NCBI GenBank assembly: GCA_011503125.2
Contig: WWBZ02000051.1
Location: forward strand, 806,001 to 870,000
From: Botryosphaeria dothidea
Lineage: Eukaryota > Ascomycota > Dothideomycetes > Botryosphaeriales > Botryosphaeriaceae
Direction of reading: 5' to 3'
DNA: 64,000 bases
Each line of letters begins with the position of its first letter. The first letter of the stretch is position 1. The notes below the pieces were generated by a model, which saw only the letters and a list, made by a program, of their open reading frames with translations, made no database searches and was not told the origin of the DNA. A program made the position numbers and the translations under genes. Of the stretch, positions 36,401 through 47,008 are shown one piece after another.

Positions 36401-37343
36401 TTCTCGTTCCGTGGAATCCGCAGAATTGGCTGTCAATCGCATTGAGATAATACGAGTTGGGAGAGAGATTGCGAATCATTTCCTCGTTTGGATTTCCTTT
36501 GACCATCGCGATCAGATGTGAAGTCTGCATGCCTTTGTGCGGTACACCGAAAAATAATATCGACCTAAGCTTTTCCAGTATTGATTTATGTGGGTCAGGA
36601 TAGGTCGCCAGAGTGCTCATAGATTCTTTCAATACTATACCACCCAGACTGTGAGCCAGGATAACCATATCCTTCGAGCTGGGGCATATTGAATGAATGA
36701 TGTCGGTCGCCAGGTTGCCTGCAAGGTCGCTAATATCTTGAAAGGAATCGCTGTCCGCCACCTGGGTATCGTAACCGTATATGATGACCCTGGTCCCGGG
36801 GAGATCTTTAGGAATACCGTCGCGTAGCCACATGGAAGCACTTCCATCCTCGCGTTGCTGCCAGGAGCCGAAGGCATGGCTTCCAAGACCACTAATTGCA
36901 ATACAACTGTGTGTGCTCAGTACCTCTCAACCTCACCAAAAGGATAAGATTCCGGAGAAATTGAGATGTATTATGAAGGTAAAACTGAAAATAATAACAT
37001 ACTCCAAAACATGCTTGGTGTCATCGACTTCGTTCAAAACAGTGAAGCCAAGAAAATGCAAATCAACAATGATATCGTACTCCATCTCGCTGAAAGATGT
37101 CCTGAATCTCCATTCTTTCTTCTCCGTGAGGCGCAGTGGCAGAGGAGTTATTGTGGCTGTCGCAGTCTTTGAAAGCGCTTTGTCCGACTCCGGGAGAGCC
37201 TGTGCCAACGAATGCACGTGTATATCCGGTGCTGGCTCATCATCTTGGAAACACTGCTTCAAAATCTGGTGGACACCGGCTTCGTCGATGGCTTTCGGAA
37301 GTTGACGGATGCGGAATGTTAAGACTTTTTGACGTGGAGCCAT
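33432..37343 (-). CDS. NLR-like STAND protein: lipase-like (DUF676) - NACHT - degenerate ankyrin
   Basis: Exons are 37343-37003, 36906-36351, 36300-35949 and 35893-33432, giving 1236 residues. Residues 1-113 are a fungal N-terminal module (FRIRQLPKAIDEAG). Residues 114-300 form an alpha/beta-hydrolase of serine-esterase type, with ISGLGSHAFGSW, a TRVIIYGYDT strand and the nucleophile elbow MVILAHSLGGIVLKE (Ser200). SALHPCSKDKYAINKDHSAM follows at about 315-335. The NACHT core begins with VYWIHGKPGSGKSTLMKYIY (P-loop 468-476), then CLFIDALDEFDG near 581 and VCFSSRP. The C-terminal third is mostly helical; only one ankyrin unit is clear (HKANVNSMDRKGRTALDYLL, about 1088-1125). Such proteins act as cytosolic sensors in fungal non-self recognition or heterokaryon incompatibility; that role is inferred here. 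The second intron has two in-frame donors 6 bp apart (36357 or 36351). The start is the first true ATG in frame. Confidence 0.87.
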
Positions 37344-38042
37344 CTGCCGACTCAAATTTTATCTGAACAGATTTGATGGAAGGAATGACATCACATATCA
37401 AGCTGTAGACAATGTATTTGCAAGGAGGGCCCCTGGGGTGATTATGGAGTTTTAGACTTGCTGCTGTGCCGCATAAGAATTTTCATGGTCCTCGCGTTCC
37501 GGCTCATTCCAGTTATGATCGTCGCACAGCGTTTTGAGTTGCCAAACTTAGCGACTTGTGCAGGTTTACACACTAAAAATAACATCATCGTTGTCACTTT
37601 AAGCGCCGGCTTCTAGACACACCACATATGTGGAACTGTTCGTGCTGTCAATGAAACAGACCCAATCACATGATAGGCAGCTCCAACGTGCTTGAAAGTT
37701 AAATTTTGCCAATGAATTCATTATAGGAACCGGAAAGATGCATTATTCTTCAAGGCAAATTCTCCGCACAATGCAGATACATGTGGCCTGGGGTATCTAC
37801 TGGGAAAGGGAAGAACAGGCGGAGCTACTTTTCGGGCCAGCGACTGGAGAAAACGAACGAGAAGTGCTTGAGGATCCATTCAAATGTATGGGGGGCAGAT
37901 TCTGGCGCCACGAGAAGGGTAAGCGTTTTTCTGCGATTCTGTTATTGACGGTATGCAGCACTGTGCTGGAGACAAGACATGGGGAGTTTCACTAGTACAG
38001 ATAAACTGCACTGTCCACGAAGAGAACAAGATTTGTGTTTGA
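37344..38042. other. Promoter/leader of STAND gene and BTB gene tail
   Basis: About 700 bp between two genes on the same strand. It is moderately AT-rich (37540-37740 in particular) and shows no coding signal beyond one chance frame at 37738-37995. Confidence 0.5.
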
Positions 38043-38810
38043 CTATCCTTGAAGGGGTCGCTCTACAGCATCCGCAAAGAGAAACTCAAGGATTTCACGC
38101 CGTTTCGCATCCAATGAGCTGAGAAGCGATGCGAGCAGGAGTTCATTGGGCATATCAGTAGCAGGAGTCCAACCAAGCGTGTTTCCTTTGCGCACTCTGG
38201 CACCCATCCAGCGATTTAGCTCTTCGAGAATCTCCGACGGCATGTTGTCCTTATCTTCCTCGTCGAAAGGTATCAGGACCTTACGACCATTTCCGCTATC
38301 CACGGCAGGTCTGGAGTATGCAATGAAGACAAGGTAAAGCTGACGAATATGGTTATCCTCGGTCGTGCTTTCTGAAAGGTACTCTAGAATAGAGAGGTCC
38401 ATGGGGAAATCCTTGGGCTCATCAAACTGCATATATGTCAAGAGGACGAGCCTGACCATACATTCTTGGAGCAGAGGCACTGAGTATTTCTCAGCTAGTG
38501 TCCAGATTTTGATCATGTGGATGATATGGAACGATGGAAAGTTCTCCAGGGAATCGGGGTGACGAAAGTTGCCTTCGTGAATCCACCAGAGGAGACCGGC
38601 CACTGCATCGGGGTCATCATCGGGAAGTTCGAAGGGCTCTTCGGTCGAGTCGTGCCAGTGGTCTGTGAGAGCGTAGTCAACGAAAGAGCAATGTTCTTTA
38701 AGGAGGTTCTCGTTGGCAGAAAGGGTAAGCTGATCAGGCCCAACCGACAGGTGAACTGTTTGAGTGCCGGGATATGGATTGAATGCGAAGGCGGCTGCCT
38801 CTGTATCCAT
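38043..38810 (-). CDS. BTB/POZ domain protein
   Basis: A single-exon protein of 255 residues. Residues 15-125 read as a fungal BTB/POZ fold: TQTVHLSVGPDQLTLSANEN, LLKEHCSFVDYAL (the 'shell' after the first strand), FELPDDDPDAVAGLLWWIHE (typical of the fungal subclass), and IIHMIKIWTLAEKYSVPLLQ. The rest is helical and acidic, with an end like a degenerate BACK region. Relatives often act as adaptors of cullin-3 ubiquitin ligases or as homodimers; no ligase-binding helix can be confirmed by eye. It lies 700 bp upstream of, and on the same strand as, the STAND gene, so co-inheritance is possible, but separate promoters are likely. Confidence 0.85.
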   Translation of the reverse strand: MDTEAAAFAFNPYPGTQTVHLSVGPDQLTLSANENLLKEHCSFVDYALTDHWHDSTEEPFELPDDDPDAVAGLLWWIHEGNFRHPDSLENFPSFHIIHMIKIWTLAEKYSVPLLQECMVRLVLLTYMQFDEPKDFPMDLSILEYLSESTTEDNHIRQLYLVFIAYSRPAVDSGNGRKVLIPFDEEDKDNMPSEILEELNRWMGARVRKGNTLGWTPATDMPNELLLASLLSSLDAKRREILEFLFADAVERPLQG

Positions 38811-39512
38811 GGTGGCTATTCCTGCAAGCTTGGTGCCAACGATTGGGCGAGCTAGAAAATGAAGAAGCGATAATGCAAGTAAAGGTCAATGTATGTGCTC
38901 TTCTTGTCAGGGCTTTCTTGTTAAAGGATAAAGCCTCTGTTGAGCGAGAGAGAATGGCGGCCGGATTCGGAGCCCGGATGTGAGCACAAAGCACATTGAC
39001 ACGTGCATCGACTCCGGCCACATACGAGTGGTAACATTCTGGAACAAGGTCAACCCTATTGCGATATCAGAAAGGAGAATCCTCCATCAAACTCTGTTGA
39101 AGGCAGCCAAACAGGAATTCAAGCAGACAGGGAGAGCGAGAACAAAGGGCCCGCACTACAGACCCCGCACTGCCGATAAGATAAGAATCGCAGGGATCAT
39201 GACGTCAGTCGCAGAAGGGCGACACATCGAGACGCGGAGAAGGCGCGCACGACAGTCGTGAAGAATAGGGAACCTGGGCATTACTTCGACCAGCTAGCTG
39301 CGGTTATGCGGGTCATATCTTGCATCGAGCGAATCGCCGCTGCCTGTAGCAGCTGACGCCTACTCCTACGTCATTCCTGTTAGGGTTGCCTGCTATATCT
39401 ATCCCACCACATTTGCCCAAATCTGCCCGCGCTTTCCCAAATCAACTCTGACCTCAACACTCAAATCCAAACTCTCCACGAAACTCCAGTCTTCACATAC
39501 CACACTGCAATC
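38811..39512. promoter_or_regulatory. Divergent promoter region, BTB / microprotein
   Basis: A 702-bp spacer between outward-facing starts. A TATA-like stretch (TATATC) lies at about 39395-39400, about 115 bp before the microprotein start, and the next 100 bp are pyrimidine-rich, as for a fungal leader. Nothing else was recognised. Confidence 0.45.
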
Positions 39513-39914
39513 ATGCCTGTCCACCCCGCCGAGGAGAACGCCACTGGCAGTGAGTTTCCGGCTGTCCCGTTTATTTTCTCGACCCCGCTCTCTGCAAGAA
39601 GTAATGTTCCTATCGACAGACGCTGACCACGAACTCATTCACAGACATCACCGACAAGGTCGCAAAGGAGTCGTCTGACAGCACTGCGTCCTCGCACCCT
39701 CTGCACCAGAGCGACACCGGCGCCACGTCCGGCGGGGCTCAGAGCAAGGCTACTGCCAGCGACCACAAGGCCGCTCCCGTACGCTACCATATCACCAGGC
39801 CATGCAATAATCAGATGCTCATACTTCATACAGGGACCCGTCCTGGCAGAGGGACTCGGTGAGCCCGCCAGCAAGGAGGAGCTCAAGGCCCGCGCCGCGG
39901 AGCTGAACAAGTAA
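39513..39914 (+). CDS. 83-residue conserved-looking fungal microprotein, three exons
   Basis: Exons are 39513-39549, 39645-39778 and 39834-39914. The start MPVHPAEENATG is followed by NITDKVAKESSD, a Ser/Thr/Ala/Lys-rich hydrophilic middle, and the C-terminal helix ASKEELKARAAELNK ending in TAA. Both introns have good sites (GTGAGT...CACAG and GTACGC...TACAG), and the phases join cleanly (A-AC giving Asn; then phase 0 before GPVLAEGLGEP). The AEGLGEPASKEEL tail resembles a small-protein family widespread in filamentous ascomycetes; its function is unknown to me. It has no signal peptide, membrane segment or cysteine and is probably disordered apart from the last helix. Every exon is short, so simple ORF scans miss it. 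Confidence 0.75.
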
Positions 39915-40059
39915 GGGCACACTACAGACCCGGGCCACGAGTGTACGATGAACGAACCACACATACAGGCCACGCAAGGCACCATCTCCTAAACTATAAA
40001 CGTAATGCAATCACTACGAGAATCTCAAAACACACGTGCTCTACTACGAGTGACCCATA

Positions 40060-40975
40060 TCACGGCGGAACCTCCTCACCCTTCCAATCCCAACACCTGC
40101 CCCTCCCCCTCTCGACCCCTAACCCCTTCACAACCCCCACCAACCTCTCCGCCGCGAACTCTGGCGAAAAAAGCTTCTCCTCCTTCACATTCCCCCAAAA
40201 CTCCTTGCTCAGCCCCGTCTTCACCGTCCCCGGATGCAGCGCCACCGCCATCGCATTGCTCCCCGCGCTCGTCTTCAAATGATTATCAAACGTCTTCGTC
40301 AGCTGGTTCACCGCGGCCTTGCTCGCGCGATACGAGTACCAACCCCCCAAGCCATTATCCGAGATCGACCCCACGCGCGCCGACATGGTCGCCCAGACGG
40401 CCGCCTGCGTCGACAAGCCCTCGTAGGCGTCCGGCCCCCCTTCCGGGTCCGCGAATTGCGTCGACTTGCGCGGCAGGAAGGGGCTGAAGTGCTTGATGGC
40501 GAGCAGCGGCCCGAGCGCGTTGGTCCGCAGCGCCAGCAGCGCGTCGGCGGCGGCGACCTGCGCGGGCGCCTTCTCGGGGAAGAGCAGGCCCGGCACGCAG
40601 AAAGCGAGGTGGAGGTGCCAGCGCTCCTTCGACGGGAAGCGCTGCGCGCAGGCCTGCGCGGCCGCGGCGATGGAGTCTTCGTCTACGGGGGGAGTTCAGC
40701 GGTCGCGAATGCGTTATAGTGCGACGGCGCCGGGGATGAGGCGGCGCGGTTGCTTGCTCACCGAGGAAGTCCATCGGGATGACCTTGAGGCGCGCTTGCG
40801 CGTCGCTGCCGCCCTGCTTCAGCCCGGCTAGGATGCCTTCGCGTGCGCGGTCAGGGTCGCCGCGGGCGGTTGCGACGACCGGGGCGCGTGTTGTTTGCAG
40901 GATGTGCTGGGTGAGCGCTCGTCCGATGCCGCGCGAGGCTGGGGCGACGAGCGTCCACGGCCTGGATGGAGGCAT
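40060..40975 (-). CDS. Short-chain dehydrogenase/reductase (SDR)
   Basis: Exons are 40975-40762 and 40682-40060, giving 278 residues with a 79-bp intron. A classical SDR: the cofactor loop TLVAPASRGIGRAL at 8-21 (Ala-Pro instead of the usual Thr-Gly at the loop start), acidic end of the fourth strand IPMDFL-DEDSI at the exon join, NALGPLLAIKHFSPFLP, VGSISDN with the catalytic Ser region, YRASKAAVNQL with the Tyr-x3-Lys pair, and ALHPGTVKTGLS after it. The cofactor is probably NADP by analogy, and the substrate is unknown. The join is supported by GAC-GAA restoring the helix. The ATG at 40975 places the Gly-rich loop at the usual distance from the N terminus. Confidence 0.9.
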
Positions 40976-41805
40976 TGTGGTGGCAGAAGTGGTCGCCGGG
41001 TAGGCGACGTGTTGGTGCTTGTGTTTCCGAGGGCCTTTCGCTCTTTTGAGGGCTTATTGAAGCTCAATGGAATGTACGGCGAGGTCATGCGATGGTATAG
41101 ACCAGGGACGTGTGGATGGAGATGAATACCCCCTCAATGCGAGAATACACCAGTGTTCAAGGCGAGCGAGAGTCCGTCGTCGGGGTAGACCACAGTGTCG
41201 GCGGCCGAAGAAGCGAGGGAGAGACTGGCATGACGGAATCGCATTCGCGAAGGGAACGAAAAAAATAGGCCGACCCCACGTACCTTTGCTCGACGATGAC
41301 GCCGATGATGTTGGCAGAGTGGAGCGAGCGAGTCGCATAAGATCGACGACCAAGATCGGGTCCCACACTTTTGCAGCGCTATGCCGATCTCCCCGCGGCC
41401 GCCTTCCTTGATTAGGAAATTCTAAATCTAAGGGCGTGGATCCTAGGGCCTTGACGGTTGTGAGGATGTACATGTTGTTTTCTGGTCAAATGCGCACCTA
41501 GAAGATAGACAATGATCACGATGATGCGCGTATAAGAAGATTATTTGCGTGAGTGGTAAGAATATATCTTTCGTACCATCGTGAACTAACAATACATTCA
41601 AACGAAACCCGAGCTGTGTGGATCGAGATACTTGCCCAGACGGCAGGTGAAAGAAAATCCAGAATCCGGAGGCCGCCCGGGTCATTCAAGGGGGTTTCCC
41701 AGATCAAGGCCCCGGCGATAGAGTCGTCCATCACTTTCGAAGATTAATTGGTATCATCAGTCATCCATCGTGCACAGTCGCAACTATTTTTCACTTCTTC
41801 CCAAA
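40976..41805. other. SDR promoter and Rax1-like 3' region
   Basis: About 830 bp. The part near 40976-41110 should hold the SDR leader; the part near 41480-41800 should hold the 3' UTR of the RGS gene. The frames in between overlap in several registers and lack motifs. Confidence 0.5.
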
Positions 41806-43428
41806 TTAGAAGAACCCTCCCTTAGGAACAGCAAGGAATACGGCAACGAGAAACGCGCTCGCCACAAATGCGCCAATCAAGCTTTGCACGAATATGGTGT
41901 CCTGGATCTGCCGCATGGCCGGCTCCTCGATCCAAACCTCGCGATCAAAGATCTTGCGGATGATGTTGCGTTTTTCGTATTTCGCGACCCACGGCTCGTC
42001 TTCAAAGCTGTTCCTCTCGTCGGCCTTTTCAGGGTACAGCGCCGGCTCGTCGTCAGAGGTGAAGAGCTCCCAGGGACGAAGATGGCGGTGATGCATGCCG
42101 TGGAGGACCTGTTAGACTGGATTAGTATGTGAATGGCATGGTTGAGATATTTGTCCAGGTAGAACTTACAACACACATTCCCTTGTACGCAGCAATCATG
42201 GTGGAGATGCCAATGACGAGGGGGATGGCAGCGAGGGCACGGTATCCTCGGGCGAGGTTGCTAAGTGCCATCAGAATACCCATAAGAATGCCGCCAAGGA
42301 TGGTAAAGACGCCGAGGCCGCGAGCAAAGACAACACGTGGGCGGTTGCCGTTGCAAATGGTCCAGCGGATGAAGTGCGGGTGCGCTTGGCACCGGAGAGA
42401 CCACTCCACGCTGAGCATGACCTCGCGGAAGGCAGAGGGGTGCGTCGTGTGTGCCAAGGCACGCAGGAGAGCAGTGCGTTCGCGAGCAGAAAGGTTCAGC
42501 TGGCGGGCACCGCCGTCGGCAATGTAGATGGCGACAACACGGGAAATCTCCTCGCGATACGGCTGAATCGTGACTTGATTTTTGTTAGCACATGCACGAG
42601 GAAACCGTTGCGGTAAGACCATACAAGGCTGGAATCTCTCGCCGGCAGACTCAAAAGCATCTTTGGTTGCTTCAGAATGATTGACAGTGGAGTTTGTCAG
42701 AGATCTCTGCCAATCAGACACACTGTGCTCGGACGCGCCATCCACAGCGTCAATCTTGCTATGCTCAGAGGGTGTTCGAGCAGTGCTGTCCCAGAAGGGA
42801 TTGACCCGATCACTGTCGGCTGTTTTGGGTACGTCGGAAAAGTCGGTCCCCTTGAATGCAGCAGCGGCCTCAGGGCTGACTTTCTTACGGACTTGTGGCT
42901 GGGATGCATGCGCTTCGGCATCGGCCTGGTTGGCGGTCCACTCAGGCGATAAAGCCTTCTCGGTGTCGGGTAGTGTGTCGAAGCGCTTGACGTAATCGCC
43001 GTACCACAAGAAGAATTGGAGGTTCTCTGCCGAGAGCTCAATGTACTTCAGATAATTGAGGAACTCGCGGAGGGTGCATGGCTGTCACACTCAATGTCAG
43101 TATTGACTTCGGCTGGTCTTGGTGCGCCCGTGGTTGGTGCTCGACAAAAATATCATATGACGGCTGCGGCTAATGCTGTGCGACCAAATGACACAGACCG
43201 CCTACAGCAAGGGGAGCGGGAAGATGCAGTGACACCTACCGGACAAGTGCCACCGGCAACGATCCGGTCAAATGACAGCGCGTCGGGGATTCCATGGGAC
43301 ACGCCAGAGTGCTGCGAACCGCCGGCGGTCGACCCATCAATCGATCTCTTCTTGTCGTCGCTGGTGCGCTCAGATGGTGGACCAGAGTCAACCGACCCCG
43401 GGCGCCTGTAACTAAGAGCGTATACCAT
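41806..43428 (-). CDS. Rax1-like RGS-domain membrane protein
   Basis: Exons are 43428-43240, 43081-42625, 42573-42170 and 42108-41806, giving 450 residues with introns of 50-160 bp. The RGS part begins SFDRIVAGGTCP-PCTLREF and continues LKYIELSAENLQFFLWYGDY, FTIQPYREEISRVVAIYIAD and SLRCQAHPHFIRWTICNGNR; a Ser/Ala-rich insertion sits between the halves. Three membrane segments follow: VFARGLGVFTILGGILMGIL, ALAAIPLVIGISTMIAAYKG and, near the C terminus, FVQSLIGAFVASAFLVAVFL. RGS plus three late membrane spans is the Rax1 layout; yeast Rax1 marks cell poles for bud-site choice. Whether this copy stimulates a G-alpha GTPase cannot be told from sequence. All three joins restore family sequence, for example ERFQP-FTIQPYREE and MCVV-VLHGMHHRH. 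Confidence 0.9.
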
Positions 43429-45747
43429 CTTGACTTGTGTGCGACTTGTAGCGGGAGTGCCTGGGGGCAGGGTCGTATCGAGCGGAGGGTTTTTTGATGC
43501 CGAGCGGCAAAGTGAGACGTGAGATTCTACGAAAAACGCAAACTTCCGAGGGAGCTGAAGAATCAGGAGTGGAAAGTACAAACATACGACAAAAAAAAAC
43601 GAAAGTTTCGAGAAGTAGTAACGAAGTAAAGTGGTCAGGAACAGGCACAGCGCAGTGGAGCAGACGTGCGGTTTAATATGGAGTCAACAAAGGCAAATCA
43701 GCGCCACTGGATAAAGGCGTACGCTTGCTTCTTTTCAGAAAAGCAGTGGCATCGGGATGTTTGGTGTATGGGAGAGGGAGAATTGGCGAGTCAAAAGCCA
43801 CGCTCTGGCAAGCTGTTTAAAACAAGAAACGACAAAGTGGACCCAGCGGGAGGGCACGATGGTCGGCGCAGGACATGGGCGGCCCGCAGGCGCAGACATG
43901 GGCAGGATTTCGTGGCAGCAATAGCCGGTCGAAGAGCGGGACGAATGCAGGCGGGCAGGATTGGCCGGCGTCACTTGAGTGCTGTCACAGACAGCCGCTA
44001 GCATACATGCTTTTAGCCATCAGTTGGAAGAACTGCTCTAGAAAGCAGTGACACCAGCGTTTCCACCAACATGGTGTCCGAGCTCAGCACTTGTTCCTTG
44101 CCAGAGGGCTGCTCCTGGGGAGTGAAGCGTTCTGGCTGGGCGGCCATGTCTCTGACAAGCGATCAGGTGGCTGTTTCCTCGTTGAGCGCAGCGTCTGGCC
44201 AGCATGCTACGAGTAGTACAAGGACCAATATGTTTGCGGCCGTTCATGGCGGAGCGGACGTGCCGTTGATGGCGTGTGGGCTAGATCAGACATGGCAGCT
44301 GTCAACAGCTGGGCGCGTCTCCAGGGGCAGGCGGCGTGGCTTCAGCTGAAGAGGGCGGCGTGGTGGTTCTGATTGGAGCGTGGGAGACGAGGGAATGGCG
44401 AAGGTGTACGTCGTTGAGGGCGGAAATTGGCAGCGTCGGCGGGTGACGGAAGGGCGGGCCAACCAGCAAGAACAGGGAACGGTGGTCTTGGGTGAATTGA
44501 CTAAGATCGCTTATCGGGAGGCGAGGGTGCAGAGAGATCTGGGACGTGCCGCAGAGCCGACGGCCTGCCGCCAGCTGAGCAGGCCGGCGATCGCCCAGCC
44601 CTGCGCCTGTCCAGGACAGCCTCCATTTGACGTGCACCGGGCCGCCCTGCGCAGGCGGAGCGTTACCTGGCTACAGCGAAGTCCTTCTGCTAGTTCCTGT
44701 CCATCTAAACGTTTTTCTGGCACTTACAGGCGCCACGACCGCGTACCTTCTTGGCAGCACGCGGTCGTCACTTCCTGCTTCTCTTGGAGCAACCGTAATA
44801 CATCCAACTTCAGCCCCGCCACCGCCGGGAGAAAGACTCTATAGGCATCTGATTGTCACGGCTAGCCCCGTTGTGAGGCTTGACGCGACTCGCCTCCAGA
44901 CTGACGGATCCCGCACCACCATCACGCCTCGTCTTCAGCTCTAATCGCGTAGTCCATGCCATCCCGTCAGTGTGCAACCTTCTCTGCCAGGCCAGTGCGA
45001 GCCGCTAAACTTCCATTGAAATTGCGGGGTTGGCGTGAAGCCTTGTGCCGTGGTTAGCGCTGCGGCTGCACCAACCAAAATCTTCTTTCAAACCATGGCA
45101 ATTGAGAATCCATCTTATTATGTATGCGAATCTTGCTACCGCTGCGACGGCTCCCCACGCCGGTCCATCCCCAGTTCATGTGAAGAAAAGGCCCGCTTGA
45201 CAACGTAGCTGATAAGGTCAACAGAACTCACTGACTCTCGCTCTCCCGCTACATCCAGCCAAGCATGCTCCTCAAGCCCCAGAAAAAGCAACATGCTGAA
45301 ACATTCAAATTTATTATCACTGCCGAGATCGATGCCGCCTGGAGCTCGATCTCGGGGCGGCACGTGTCTGGGCCCCTCGCTCTCCCGTTGCGCAACACTT
45401 CAACATCCAACCACCAATAGGAAAGCCCACCATCGCGTACAAGCATAATCAAACCTGCCGCGTCTAACCCAACCTGCCTGTCTTGCCTGAATATTACCGT
45501 CCCAACGCCACGGCCTCTCCGAAGAAGAAAATCCCACGGCATGCAGCTTCGCCCCATCCCTGATTACCGCACAACTGTGCCAACCGCTCGAGGAAGTTGC
45601 GTTTCCTGAATGTTCATTTGCCGTGCTTTTAATCGATTTTGCTCTTACTCCGTCTTATGCTATGCAGAGCCTCTCTTCCGTTTCCATAGTTCAGCTCGTT
45701 TCACCTATCCAGCAGCTTCTCTCGTAAGCCAGCATCCACACGCGCTC
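43429..45747. other. 2.3-kb gene-free spacer
   Basis: Upstream region of the RGS gene followed by the 3' side of the EamA transporter. Several short frames exist on both strands, but none has a motif, a family start or a splice pattern that holds. The region 44380-44940 is moderately GC-rich. Confidence 0.5.
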
Positions 45748-47008
45748 CTACTCATTCACCAGATTAGCCCCCTCCGCGTCCTCCCCGTCTCGAGCCGCTC
45801 CAGCATCGGGAACACGATGACCAGCAAGCAGTGCCTGCTCCTCATCCGGCACGCTCTCCTTCCCAGCCCCCTTCACGCCGCTGCCGCCATTGCCCGCGAA
45901 CAGCGCCACGTAGATGGTGCTCGCGAGCACCAGCGCGCTGCCGCACAGGCTCGCCGTGCCGGGCACATTGCCCCAGATGGCCTTGTCGAAGACGAGCGCG
46001 AACAGCACCTGGCTGTACATCATGGTCGTCGCGACGGCGCTCTTGTCGTGCTGCAGGCCCGCCGTCAGCAGGAACTGCAGGAAGAAGCCCGAGAAGCCGA
46101 TGGCCGACAGCAGCGCCCACTGGCGCCCGTCGGCCGGCAGCCGGAAGGTGATGCTCGGCGTGAAGACGATGAAGACGGCGGCGCCCAGCGTCGACATGAA
46201 GGCGTAGTAGTTGACGCTGATGAGGGCGTGCGCGCGGTAGCCGATGCCGCGGATGATGGTGTACGAGACGGTCGCCGTCACGGAGCCGATGAGGAGGAAG
46301 GTCACGGCGAGTGTGCGTAGTGTCGCGTTCGCAGATGGCGTCTCTTCTTCGTGGTTGGGGAAGAGCCAGGGCGGGCGGGCGATGATGATGACGCCGACGA
46401 AGGAGACGACACCTGCGACGACAACCTTCTTCGAGAGAGGCTCATGGAACAGCAGTGCACATGCGGCGGGGACCATGAGAGGCGTAAGAAAAGTAATGAC
46501 GGTTGTTTCGGCCAATGGAAGGTACTGCAATGCCCCTGTGTTTTCGTCAACGGATTCTCCCTCATGCTCCCTGTGGAGATGCAAGTGAACTTACAGTAGA
46601 ATGCCGACAAACCGAAGAACCCAGTCAAACCTCTAACCACCAACATCCATCTCACGTCGGGCGGACCAAGAGGAAAGTCCGGCACGTTCGTCGCTCGCAT
46701 GTATACCGTGCTCAGAATACAAGTCAAGCCCATGCGCACGAAAATGATCTAAGTGATGGGGTAGTCAGCTTTGAGCCTTTCTGGAATCCCTATCCAGAAG
46801 TTACCTGCATAGGATGCATCGCCGCGCCTTTGTCCTCATCTTCCAGCAGCCTTGCCGTTGCCGCCATACACGCGCCAAAGCACTCCGCCGTCAACACGAG
46901 CACCCACGCCTTATTCCTCTGCCACCAGCGCTGAAACGCGCTCTGCGCAGGCTTCTCCTCATGATGCGTCTGCCGCGACCCTTGCTCTTGTCTGTCCGCT
47001 TCGCTCAT
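45748..47008 (-). CDS. EamA/DMT-family membrane transporter (SLC35G-like)
   Basis: Exons are 47008-46805, 46748-46595 and 46535-45748, giving 381 residues with introns of 56 and 59 bp. This drug/metabolite-type transporter has about ten membrane spans in two EamA repeats. Repeat one: WVLVLTAECFGACMAATARL, MGLTCILSTVYMR, LVVRGLTGFFGLSAFYWALQ, PLAETTVITFLTPLMVPAAC, VVVAGVVSFVGVIIIARPPW. Repeat two: VTFLLIGSVTATVSYTIIRG, NYYAFMSTLGAAVFIVF, LSAIGFSGFFLQFLLTAGLQ, ATTMMYSQVLFALVFDKAIW and LVLASTIYVALF. The exon joins give MQ-IIFVRMG and FY-WALQYLPLAE, which match the repeat pattern. The last 40 residues are hydrophilic and cytosolic. The substrate is unknown. Confidence 0.9.

Noticed and set aside
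45610..46320. 236-codon plus-strand frame opposite the EamA transporter
   Set aside because: Ala/Arg/Asp-rich shadow; the minus strand encodes ten membrane spans with proper exon joins.
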